Shown: one piece after another, positions 21,445 through 32,577 of the stretch
Numbering within the stretch: the stretch's first letter is position 1
Layout: each line of letters opens with the position of its first letter
Origin: Citrus sinensis
Lineage: Eukaryota > Streptophyta > Magnoliopsida > Sapindales > Rutaceae
Assembly (NCBI RefSeq): GCF_022201045.2
Contig: NC_068559.1
Coordinates: forward strand, 28,155,501 to 28,219,500
Reading direction: 5' to 3'
DNA: 64,000 nt
Program-made: the position numbers and the translations under genes
Notes under the pieces: model-generated
Told to the model about the DNA's origin: nothing
What the model saw: the letters and a program-made list of their open reading frames with translations, nothing else
Databases searched by the model: none

Positions 21445-24400
21445 ATGAAGTTTGGGAAAGAGTTCAAGAAACAGAAGGTCCCTGAGTGGATAGATGCGTA
21501 CATGGACTATAGTGGGCTCAAGCAAATTTTAAGAGAAATTATGCTACATAAGTTGAGTAGGCAACCACCAACACCCTTGAGAGCAATTAAGCAGAAGCTA
21601 AAATTGCACCGGACCTTCAGTGGACTACATGCAAAATCCAGAGATTTTGTCAGTCAGGGTGATATTGAAGATCAGGTGATAGATGTTGAGGCGTTGCCGC
21701 GAGATGGTTCTGGACATTTTTACAGGACTAATTTCCTGAGGCAATCTGAAGGAGGGGAGATTGAGGAAATGTTCTTTGAGAAGCTGGATCAAGAGCTCAA
21801 CAAGGTCAATAAATTTTATAAGGATAAGGTGGAGGCAGTAAGGAGTGAAGCAGCTGAGCTTAATAAGCAAATGGATGCCTTGATTGCTTTGCGAATCAAG
21901 GTGGATACAAAAAATGCTTCTCCAGATAATGCTACTGCAGTGCCTTTAAGAACCAGTACTAGGACTCTGGGTAAGTGTAATTAAATTACATTTATTTGGC
22001 TGTTTTGTGCATAATTTGACTATTATCCATTTCCGTTTTCATTTGCGAAAGTTTTTAGCTTGCTACCATAACATCATAGAAATTAGAAACACAAGTAGCT
22101 TAAAGTTTTTTACTTTTTTGAATCTGCTTCTACAGACTCGGTAGTAAAATCTTAGTAGCTTTGTGATTCAAGTAGGACGGTCATCATTTCCTTGTGTATT
22201 ATTGTCACATGCCCAAGATGCAGGAACAGGACACATAGAGGGACCTGGAGTTGATATTAGCAAAAGAAGTCTGCTAGAAGAATCTCTTGACTCTTCCAGT
22301 GGAGATCTTCTTCTGATTTGCAGTTACATCTCTGTTAGAGATTTATTTTACCCTTGAAATTTACAAAACCATACTAAATGTGCAGCAAGTGATTGTACAG
22401 ATTTGACAATTGGAGTGGATACAAGTAATAATTATCAAGAGGGAGAGCTTACCGGTGGCCCTGAAGTCAGTGAAGTTACTACTGCCAACTGTAGTAGTGA
22501 TTGCAAAGAAGAGGAGAACAAGTGCGAAGACCATTCTCTAGAAATCCTTGAGCATGTGAAGATTAATAACACACTTGAAACTCCTAGGTCTACCCTAAAA
22601 GGAGTTTTCAAGGATTCAAAAGATGATGAGTTGAGATTCAGAAAAGAGGAGTTGAGGAAAGTTGAAGGACAATTGAGAGTAGTGTTTATTGAATTCTATC
22701 AGAAGCTACGCCTTCTAAAGAACTACAGGTGATTGACAGAAATAATCTGGAAAAATTCTATTCCATAATTTTTTCTATTTTTACCCTTTAACCCAATTAA
22801 TCGTTACTTGGTTTTGTGAATGGGAGAAACAGTTTCATGAATCTTGCAGCATTTTCCAAGATCATGAAGAAGTATGATAAGGTTAGAGACCAAATGCTTC
22901 TTTATATTATGAGTTTCATGACTACCATACAAATTAATGAACAAAGTACAGTTCGGTAATTTACTCCCTCTGTTGCATTAAGCAGATCACATCAACGAGA
23001 GCATCCAGATCATATATGAAAATTGTGGACAACTCTTACCTCGGCAGCTCTGAGGATGTATGTCTTACATATTTTTTTTGAGTCGTAAAATCATGATGTC
23101 AGTAATAATATGCATAGGATACTTCATTCTCATACAAAATTATCAAAATGTGACATTGAATATGCCCAGAATTTCGGAAAACCAGGACAACGTTAGAATT
23201 CAATATGAGCAGTTAGATCAGTTCATAAATTTTACCATGTTCTCAACTCTAAACATCCTTCATGGTAACGTAGTATATTTACTTTATGCCTCTATAGGTT
23301 ACCAGTTTGCTGGAAAAAGTGGAGACTACTTTCATCAGCCATTTTTCAAACTCAAATCGCAAAGATGGCATGAAGTCATTGAGGCCAAAAGGAAAAAAAG
23401 AAAGACATGGTGTAACATTTTTATCAGGTATATAGTTTATTACTAGTTAAAGCGCATTGTTTTTTGTGGTTCTGAGACATTCTATTGGTTGATTTTATTT
23501 CATTGTGTCATCTTCAGGGTTCTTCTCTGGTTGCTCTATTGCTCTACTTATTGCTGTTGTATTAAGAATAGAAGCCAGAGACCTAATGGATAAGAAGGAG
23601 GGTGCCTCATACTTGGTTAACATTTTCCCACTTTACAGGCAACCAAAGACTTCCCTGTACAATCTGTTCATTAATTTCAGATTTTACTCATAATAGTTCG
23701 ATCAATACCTTTCTGCCACCTGTGTTTTCAATGAGCATCATTTTGATTATCCTTGCAGTTTATTTGCATATGCTATCCTACATATGCTCATGTATGCCGC
23801 AGACATATACTTCTGGCGGCGTTATCGGGTCAACTATCCATTTATACTTGGTTTCAAGCAGGGAACTGTGTTGAGCTACCGAGAAGTCTTCCTCCTCAGC
23901 ACAGGTCTTGCAGTACTAGCTCTATCAAGTTTCCTGGCAAATTTGCACTTGGACATGGGGTCAAGAACTGAACATTACCGGAAATTAACTGAGCTGGTTC
24001 CTCTGTTCTCAATTACAGTAAGATGAAACAGCTAAACTTTTCTCTCCTAGGTGCTTCTATGCGACAATGAATCATTTATTTATCTTTTTGACTACATTAT
24101 TATATAGGAAAATTCAGTAAACTTGGCCGGTTTGGATAACTGGATTTCCTTGTCTTTTCTCACCATTTTGCAGATTGTAATTGTCATAATCTTCTGTCCC
24201 TTCGACATCATATACCGTTCAAGTCGCCTCTTCTTTATTAAATCTGCAACTCACTGTTTTTTTGCCCCTCTCTACAAAGTGAGCAATTTTAACAATGAAT
24301 TTTATAGCTGATGAAGTTAAGATGAGCTATATGGCATATTTAATTCTCTCTCTCTTTTAGGTTACACTTCCAGACTTTTTATTGGCAGACAATATTACCA

Positions 24401-25646
24401 GTCAGGTTTTACTATATACCCACACGCTTGATTGGGAGCAACTAGTAAAGATGCCTAACTTCAGTTATGTTATGTTGCTGCCTCTTGTTTTATACCAGGT
24501 CCAGGCCATAAGGAGTATTGAGTTGTACATATGCTACTATGGCTTGGGAGAGTCTTCACAGAGGCAAAGCAAGTGCCACACTCATGGAATTTATAATGCT
24601 TTCTATTTCATTGTGGCCATTGTACCATTCTGGCTCCGTTTCTTACAGGTTTAGTTTCAGTCTTTTCTCTTCTTGTTTTGCATATCTGCAAGTTTTGATG
24701 CTGGAGAGCATTGTCCATGGATGACGGCAGTGTCATGGTGGTCGTTCAGGTTTCTAAGAAACTATATGATGTTGCATTTGTTTGAATTTTCTGTTCCAGC
24801 CTATATGTACTCTGTCTTACTTTAGCTGTATCCATGTCCACAACCAGAACAAAACAACCCTTTCAAGGAATCCCATTTAAGAAAGCTTATTGCCTTTGAA
24901 TTATGTACTTAGAGCAATGGTTTATATAAATTTGTAGTGCCTCCGTCGGTTGTGTGAGGAGAAGGATGCTGTACATGGATGGAATGGCTTGAAGTACTTA
25001 TTGATAATCATTGCAGTTCTTATTAGAACAGCTTTTGAACTGAAGAAGGGAACCACCTGGTTTGTGTTGGCTTTAGCCAGCTCAGCTGTTGCAGTAGCAA
25101 TGAGCACATATTGGGATATTGTCATGGATTGGGGGCTTCTACAAAGGAAATCCAAGAACACTTATTTGAGAGATAATCTTGTTATTTCCAACAAGAGTGT
25201 CTATTTTGCAGCAATGGTAATGTTTAGATGACTAGTCACTGAGGTATTCTTTTATTGTATTGCATCTTATGCTATTGAATAAGCCTTTGATGGGATTCAT
25301 TACAGGTCCTGAATATAGTACTGAGAGTTGCTTGGATGCAGTTAGTTATTGAATTCAATTTGCATTCTCTTCAGAAAATGGCAATAACAACCATAATTTC
25401 CTGCCTAGAAGTTTTTCGTCGTGGCATTTGGAACTTCTTCAGGTATATCTCCTCTTTGGCAATGAGGAAAGTCATGCCAAGTATTAACGATTTAATTATC
25501 TAATTGGTGCTTACACTCTAATACAAGGATCATGTTCAATCAGGTTGGAGAATGAGCACTTGAACAATGTTGGCAAGTACCGAGCATTCAAGTCAGTTCC
25601 GCTACCTTTCAGTTACAATGATGAAGAAACCGAGAAAGATGATTAG
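21445..25646 (+). CDS. PHO1;H3: PHO1-family phosphate exporter (SPX-EXS), PHO1;H3-like
   Basis: Thirteen exons read in frame to 772 residues: 21445-21970, 22386-22728, 22833-22881, 22986-23057, 23298-23427, 23518-23638, 23759-24017, 24174-24278, 24361-24405, 24499-24648, 24938-25216, 25306-25442 and 25544-25646. The N-terminal SPX domain starts [15 protein letters not shown] and includes the inositol-pyrophosphate-binding type Lys cluster [11 protein letters not shown] conserved [10 protein letters not shown] linker follows. The EXS domain has [34 protein letters not shown] and [13 protein letters not shown]. The C-terminus is [25 protein letters not shown]1 proteins export phosphate from Golgi/TGN and plasma membranes for xylem loading. 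Intron 6 begins with GC instead of GT (23639). A 75- or 99-bp in-frame cassette at 22224 could be an extra exon. The start matches the family exactly. The PHO1;H3 label rests on synteny. Confidence 0.9.
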
Positions 25647-26779
25647 CATCACCAAAATATCCATCAAAATTTTGTTGAATTCAACAGGAAAGTTCCATTG
25701 CTTGGAGGACCATTATGATGTTTCCAGAAAGGTTCGCGTATAGGATGACTTTCTTCTTTAGACAACTCTGAGTCTCTGACCTGAAATTATTATTATAAAA
25801 CAGCCTTGCATCAATTTTGTTTTAAATGTGCTGGATCTCTAACAACTGTAAGGAATGCTTCAACTGGAATGCTTCAAATTTATAGCACTATGATGAATCT
25901 CCATCAGTTGCCTATAATCATCAACAATGCTTAATTTCAAATTTCGAGTTTCAAGCCAAGTGTAATTTAGCTTATTCAAATTATTTGTTGGTTTAATGAA
26001 AGATACCGTCATGGTCATGGAAAGTACAATAATTATTTTTTTTAATGTTATTCGCAAACTAAAATAAAATAGAGTACTGAGCAATTGAAGCTACTTTGAT
26101 ATAGTCTTTTAAATACAACTTATTTAAGTAGAGTTTTATCAGTAGAGTTTTTACTTTAAACTAGAGTTTTTACTAAAAGAAATTAATTGTTTGGTTGTCA
26201 AATTTAAGTTTTTATTAAAAATTATAAAATAATTTTTATAGGTAATTTTTTTAAAATTATATTATGAAAGAAATGAAATAAGACTGTTAAATAAATATAA
26301 AATATTTTAGATATTTAAAAAAAATTTAGTCTTCTATTTATTATAAAATTTAAGTTTTTACTAAAAAAAATAAAATAACTTATTTATGTTTAAAAATTCT
26401 ACTTAAAAGATAATTAAATAATAATAAAAATTTTACAAATAATTTATGCGATTAAATAAATAGAAATGTGAATATGGGATATGAAGATGCAACCTATATT
26501 TCTCAATTATTAATTATTAATTATTAATTAATGGACAAGTAAAAGGATCAATACTGTTGAGAGAAGCAGGGGCCTTGATTTGGTTCATCACAAACAGCTG
26601 AACAAGTCAGCGGGATCGACACTTTCTTCTTTTTCTTTTCTAACAAGAAAACAACACATTCAATTGTGTAATTAAAGAAAAACAATGAAAAACATTTTAT
26701 TATTATTTTTTTTTGGGGAAGAAAAAAAAAGGGGAAACTCTCTCAACCAGCAAGGGTTTAAAAGAGGTTTTAACCAGAC
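25647..26779. other. Intergenic between PHO1 gene and GCK gene
   Basis: Holds the PHO1 3' flank, an AT-rich repeat at about 26090-26410 (related to 14340-14730, opposite orientation) and the leader of the GCK gene. No additional gene is seen. Confidence 0.45.
26090..26410. repeat. AT-rich dispersed repeat, MITE-like
   Basis: Ends carry ACTTATTTAAGTAGAGTTTT on the left and, in complement, AAGTAGAATTTTTAAACATA on the right, so short inverted ends are plausible. The left 190 bp matches 14550-14725 in complement. AT content is extreme, so the boundaries are uncertain. Confidence 0.45.
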
Positions 26780-27391
26780 ATGGGAGGCGGCTTCTCTTCA
26801 ACAACAACCGATTCTTACAACCCTAACTCGTATTCTGACTCACCGATTCATACAGATTCTCAAAATTCAAACTTTTCTCCTAACTCAGTAAACCCTAATA
26901 TGTCCTCTTCAGATAACAGGAACCAACCACAAGCCCCACAGAGCTCAATCACTGACACCCAAAAAACCCTAGAACCAAAACCCCAATCTTCAGATTCATC
27001 AACTGACACCAAATTAGAAAAATCCCAAGAAGGGAAAGAGACAGTGAGTGATAATGGAGAGGAAATTGAAGGTGAAGAAGAGGAAGAAGAGGGAGAGTGC
27101 GGATTTTGCCTGTTTATGAAGGGCGGTGGATGCAAAGATAGCTTTGTAAACTGGGAGAAATGTGTGGAAGAAGCTGAGCAGAACAAGGAAGATGTTGTTG
27201 AGAAATGCTTTGAAGTGACCAGTACTTTGAGAAAGTGTATGGAGGCTCATGCTGATTACTATGAGCCTATTTTACGCGCTGAGAAGGCCGCTCAGGAAGA
27301 GGCCAATAAGGAGTTGGAGAAAGAGAAGGCCGCTGAGGAATTGCAGAAGCAGAAGGATTCTTTAGGAGAGGGAAATGTAGGTGCAAATTGA
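26780..27391 (+). CDS. GCK-domain small acidic protein
   Basis: Intronless 203-residue protein. Residues 1-85 are Ser/Asn/Pro/Gln-rich and probably disordered, 86-105 are a Glu-rich run, and the GCK domain spans about 106-175. Six cysteines are visible (107, 110, 118, 128, 143, 153), in the order CGFC, CK, KCV, KCF and KCM, with GGGC and NWEKC typical of the Gly-Cys-Lys domain. A Lys/Glu/Ala-rich C-terminal helix follows. The domain is found in plants and some eukaryotes and its role is not established; the paired cysteines and helices recall twin-CxnC helical-hairpin proteins, which is only an analogy. It lies between two convergent PHO1-family copies. The start is the first ATG (GACATGGGAGG). 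Confidence 0.85.
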   Translation: MGGGFSSTTTDSYNPNSYSDSPIHTDSQNSNFSPNSVNPNMSSSDNRNQPQAPQSSITDTQKTLEPKPQSSDSSTDTKLEKSQEGKETVSDNGEEIEGEEEEEEGECGFCLFMKGGGCKDSFVNWEKCVEEAEQNKEDVVEKCFEVTSTLRKCMEAHADYYEPILRAEKAAQEEANKELEKEKAAEELQKQKDSLGEGNVGAN

Positions 27392-28978
27392 GATGGTGTG
27401 ATGGTCAAAAAACCTTTTTTTTTTTAATGGAAAATTTTGTGCACGATTTTAGTACTTATTTTTCAAGAATAGGTTAACATTTGGGGATAATAAGGATTCT
27501 TCATTTTGTTTTATTCACAGATATAAGATTACGAGAAACGAAAGTTATCGTCACTTTAGTAAGTGGACGATGATTTATGACTTGAAAATCATTTATTATT
27601 TGGTCATACAATAACTGAGTATGGCTTTTGGATTGTGTTACTATGATAAATGCTTAAGCTGTTTACCACTGCTTTACCTGCCTTTGACTTCCCCTTATAA
27701 TTATATGGTTTAATCCTTTTGGTTATTGCTATAAGGTGCTTCTGTTATACTTTGTGGTGGTGAACTAGTGATGTTCTTATGCTAGGATAATTGTGGTTTG
27801 TGTTTTTTATAGGATTCATTTAGCATTATACTTTTCTTTAATGGTTTCGCTAGTCTGGAATGTCATCTCAGATTGCTCTGTTCTTGTGTCCTCTCCTATA
27901 ATTAACCAGCATTCCTGCCATTTTCTAATCTGTTGAGGACCCATTTCTATTGATAAGAAATTTTAGGTGGGAACCTCTATTGGAAATGAGTGTACCTGCC
28001 TGATGGTGTTTAAGGCATCTTAGTGATTGATCATTGCGGGAATATATGTTTGCTTTCCTCTATTACAAGACCTAGAATGAGTGGGAGTTAAGAGATTTGG
28101 CCCTGGGATGGAAATTCAAGGGGATTGTAGTGATGAGCAGGAAACAAGGTTAAGATCGTTGAAGCTATATATTGTCTTTCCTTTATTCTCCTTATGAATC
28201 TAGAATTGTAAAGGACCTTTTGTATCTGGTGTATTGGTGTATGTACTACAAATGGCTATTCGTATGTTGGTGAGTACATTCTAGATAATATTGGATGAAG
28301 GAGCAATTGATGAACGAGTACATTGTAGAAAATATTCTTGTGATGTATTGTGGTGATGATAATGATTTAAAACTAGGAATTGTCTTTAATGCCAACGAAA
28401 GGAAACATTCGCTAATTGTATCAAAAACTTGGTAAATTTTTTCATCAGTTTGGCATCAGAAGAAAACAAGCGGTGCACAGGTTTTGTTCTGCAGGGAGAA
28501 ACTAGGCTGATACAAATTCAGGTCAAGTAGCAGACTTTCTTTTTGCTTTTCTTGTTTTCAAAACTGCTATCTTTCTGCCATTTTTATCTGTTTCAACAAG
28601 TCTATGCCCAATGTTTTGATACTTTTCTACTTTGCTTAAAATCCCAGGAAGCAAAAATTAATTTGAGTTCACCAAATTTCCATGCATGGTCATGTTTTTG
28701 ACATGTTATACTCTGCTTTCGAACCACGAAAGCAAAAAGATATTTGAATTAATCAAATCTTACTACATGAATGGACCCCATGTACACGTTGATGACCTGA
28801 AAAATTGACGATGTCATCTTACATTTTCAAATGTAAAACAAAAATGATGCTAAAGAACAAACAGATTCTTTTTCCAAACACTTTCGTTTTCTTCTTCCAG
28901 TTAATCTGAAATTTGATTTGTATTTCCTTCACCGTCAAAAACATCGGCTGAATCTTCATTCGTAATTACTTTTCTTAT
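27392..28978. other. Intergenic between convergent GCK gene and PHO1 pseudogene
   Basis: About 1.6 kb of 3' flanks of the two facing transcription units. No reading frame, RNA gene or repeat with defined ends is evident. Confidence 0.45.
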
Positions 28979-31900
28979 TCATCTTTCCTCTTCATCTTCA
29001 TCATCGTTGAATGGTAGTGGTACTGACTTGAATGCACGGTACTTGCCCACGTTGCTCAAATGCTCATTTTCCAACCTTAAAAAACAATAATAATTTTTTT
29101 AAAAAACAGTTAACTCTTTTTGACAGGTAGGTGAAAGAGATCTTGTTAACCTGAAAAAATTCCATATGCTACGACGGATGATTTCAAGGCTGGCAACAAT
29201 TGTGATCATTGTGTTCCTATGTAAAAAAGTAAAATTGAAATTTAACACATTCTGCAGCCATGCAAATCTCAGAAGAGCGTTCAAGTCCTGCAGTTTGACG
29301 ATCAATGAATTGTCAGAGATTACTACAACTGCTTTAGAAACTCTCAGTCTTGATGGAGACTTCATATATGTTTTATTGTTGCTTACCATGCCTATAAAAT
29401 ATACACTCTTATGAGGGACAAGGAGTTTGTCTCTCAACCAACAGTTCTTAGAATGCCAGTTTAGAAGACCCCAGTCGAAAACAATGTCCTAATATGTACC
29501 AAACATTGCTGCACTTACTGAGAAAATCCAGGCTATTATTTTCCAGCCAAGTCCCCCGACCCCGTTAAGACTCAGAGCTGTTCTCATGCAAACAGCAACA
29601 ATTGTGAGAAAGTATTTTAGCCCATTGTATCCTTGCATCGGATATTTTTCCTCAAACAGGAGTCGTAGGCACTGGATTTAAAGAAATTTAACTACTTTAG
29701 TTGACACAACCCACAAGTTTGAAGAGAAAGCAGTCGAATAAACAAAGTTTAAACCCTCTTAGTGCAAAATTTTAATCCCTTTTTTGGCCATTTGCAATTA
29801 TATACCTGAAGGAGGCGCGACTTGTGTGGAATCACAGCAACGATGAAGTTGAAAGTTTGGTATACACTGCTAGTCTGTGTTTAAAATAAAATCTCCCCAA
29901 CCATAATAACAAATGTAGAACTCCAACTTCTAAGAATTTTATAGGACATAAACTGACTAATCGTGCATGTGAAATGAAGGCATTTTGTTAATTGACGTTG
30001 CTAATATATAATCCAATTCACGAACCTGGCTGGTAAATTGGTCCGCCAAGAAAAAATCAGGGATTGTGACCTGCAGTGGATGGAATCAAATAATAACTTT
30101 TTGGTTTCATGCCCCCCCCCCCCCCCCGCCCCCCCTCCATTATTTCTTTCGTTACACAAGTGTTTCTCAATTTGTTTACCTTGTATAGAGGAACAGCAAT
30201 GCAGTGAAACAGACATGTTAAGAAGAAGAAGCGACTTGAGCGATATAAGATGTTGAATGGCAAGAACAACATGGCAAATAGAAGCTGCAAAATGAGGAAA
30301 TAATTAGTTGTGTACGATTTTCGGAAGCTGAATAGGGAAGGATATATAGTTATAGTAATTGAGTTCGATGATCTTTACCACAAGCAAGATCAGAGGAAGA
30401 GCTTCTGTGAGTTCATTGTAATCCTTCGTCTTGGGGTCTATTTCCATGACGAGGTTGCCAAGGACAGTCAGTAAGGCTAGTACCGAAATGCCAAAACTGA
30501 CGAGTAAAACCTGTCGATACCCCAGCTCAGTTCCCATCTTGAATCCTAATATGAAGGGATAATTCACTCTATATCGCTTCCAGAAGTATCTATTGCTAGC
30601 ATACACGAGCATGTGTAGGACAATGAACGCAAACAAGCTGCAAGAAATTAAAACCCCTCATTACTTGTCAAACATACGCAGTAAATAAATTCTTTAAGGC
30701 CAATCTTGGTTACCTGTAAACGGGGAACATGTTGTCCATGTATTGCTTCTGCGCTACTTTATTCAATATATCATGGGCGCGTATGATCAAGATGAGGGCT
30801 GTTACCGGAGCAGCTGTGCGGCCAGACAAGAAACCTGAAAATTTTAACAGGAATTTGTTGAAGGAAAAGAAATCAACTCCATAGAAATGCAAATCTGTAT
30901 GCAGTTCCAATTAATTAATCAAATAAGAATCTAATAGTAACCTGTAGGAAATGTTATTCTGGTCTTTCTCTCTTAGCTTTTGGTCTTAAAACGTTCATGC
31001 CTTTACTGCGGTTTGAATTTGAGAAATGCTTGATGAATGTAGTTTCAACCCTTTCCATAAGCTTGGAAACCTAACGTGACATTTCGGGTGAGTGGCTTCA
31101 TAAAATCGAATTATACTTCGTCACATCGACATATGAGATAAAATATGCACAAATTGTCCTTCTTTTGTTCTTAAAAATAATTAATTGCTATTTTAATCAT
31201 ATCATTCTTTTAGACATCTCACCTCATAAAGCTGCCAAGATAAGAATTGTCTACCATTTTCATGTAAGATTTTCCTGCATTTCTTGAAGTGATCTGCGAG
31301 AATGATGTTAACCAAAGTGAGCTGGGACAAATATCTTATATCAGACACCATTTTGAATTAATCCACCAGTAAGGGCTCATACCTCGTCATATTTCTTCAT
31401 AATTTTTGAAAATGCCAACATATTTCGGAAGCTGTTTCATGCATATATTAAAATCATCACATTCACATACCATTTAAAATGCATCAGCAGCAATTGACTA
31501 ATTACCTGTAACTCTTAAGAAGGCGAAGCTTTTAGTAAAATTCAACAAAAGCTCGCTTAAGTTGATCTTCAACTTTCCTTAAAATTTCCCTACTGAATTT
31601 CAACTCTCTATGCTGAGGAACTTTGAGCGCACCCTTGATAGTGGAACGAGGGGTTTCCAATGTGTTAGTAATTTTCACACGGTCAAGTACTTCCAATGGA
31701 TCTGGTCTATTATTTGTCTTAATGCTAACTGGTGGTATCTTTGCTTGTACAACATTTTGTAATTTGATCATCGTATGATTGCACTCTTTGTTAATATCAT
31801 TGCTATCATCACTTGTCTCATCTGACAGCCCATGGATGCTCTCTTCAATCACATCCATGTGTTGATCTCTTCCTGCATGCATAAGTATGCATATGTACAC

Positions 31901-32577
31901 AATAGAACGCCAGGTTAATTTCTTAATGTAAAATTTGGGACATATATACACTTACTGCTTGTTCTAGCTCGAGCTGGAGTAGAAATGGACAATTCAGCAG
32001 TGGAAGCTGCAACATCAGAAGCAAGACGAGTCATCTCCAGCTCCACCGATTTATCAACCCAAATTCCTTGTGGATTCTCTACTTTAATACTGAAAGCAAT
32101 GAAAGCATCCATTTGCTTATTCAAAATGGCAGCATCTTTCTCCACCTCTTGCACTTTAGCTCTACAGAACTTGTCAACCTTATTGAACTCGTCATCAAGC
32201 CTTCTAAAATACACTAACTCGTACTCTCCCCCTTCGTCTGAGGACATAAGGAAGGTTGTTTCGTATCTATGATTGCCATCCCGGCTCACAGAATTGACCA
32301 AAATGGCTGATTGGCTTTCAATATCTGAAGAAGAAGCAGAGGACGGGCTCATGGGATCGTTGTGCTTTTGTGTTAGGCCACTGAAAGCTTTGTATAGTGT
32401 CATCTTTCGCTTTAGCCTACCTGCACCTGCACCTACACCTCCAGGGGCTGCTGCTGCCCTGTTTCTTCTCTTGAAACGTTGGATTTCTTTCAAAAGGGCT
32501 TTCAGATATTCATAATCCATGTATGCTTCTTGCCATTCTGGCACCATTTGTGCTGCAAATTCTTTTCCAAACTTCAT
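28979..32577 (-). pseudogene. Decayed second PHO1-family copy (SPX-EXS)
   Basis: All thirteen exons of a PHO1-type gene can be aligned with the live copy on the other strand, from [15 protein letters not shown] (start 32577) to [12 protein letters not shown]...ER-stop at 28979. Most splice sites persist (first exon 31956-32577, second 31506-31872). It cannot make a full protein. An in-frame TAA replaces a Gln codon at 31532-31534 (FVEFY-stop-KLRLLKSY). One base is missing at the end of exon 4 near 31230. Another is missing in exon 5 near 30955 (CAC to CC). Exon 10 near 29880-29940 is disturbed with frame changes. A Trp codon in the conserved TYWDIV motif is TAG at 29489-29491. Sequence similarity remains high, so inactivation seems fairly recent. 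A truncated SPX-only protein of about 320 residues could still be made from the first two exons. Confidence 0.88.
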
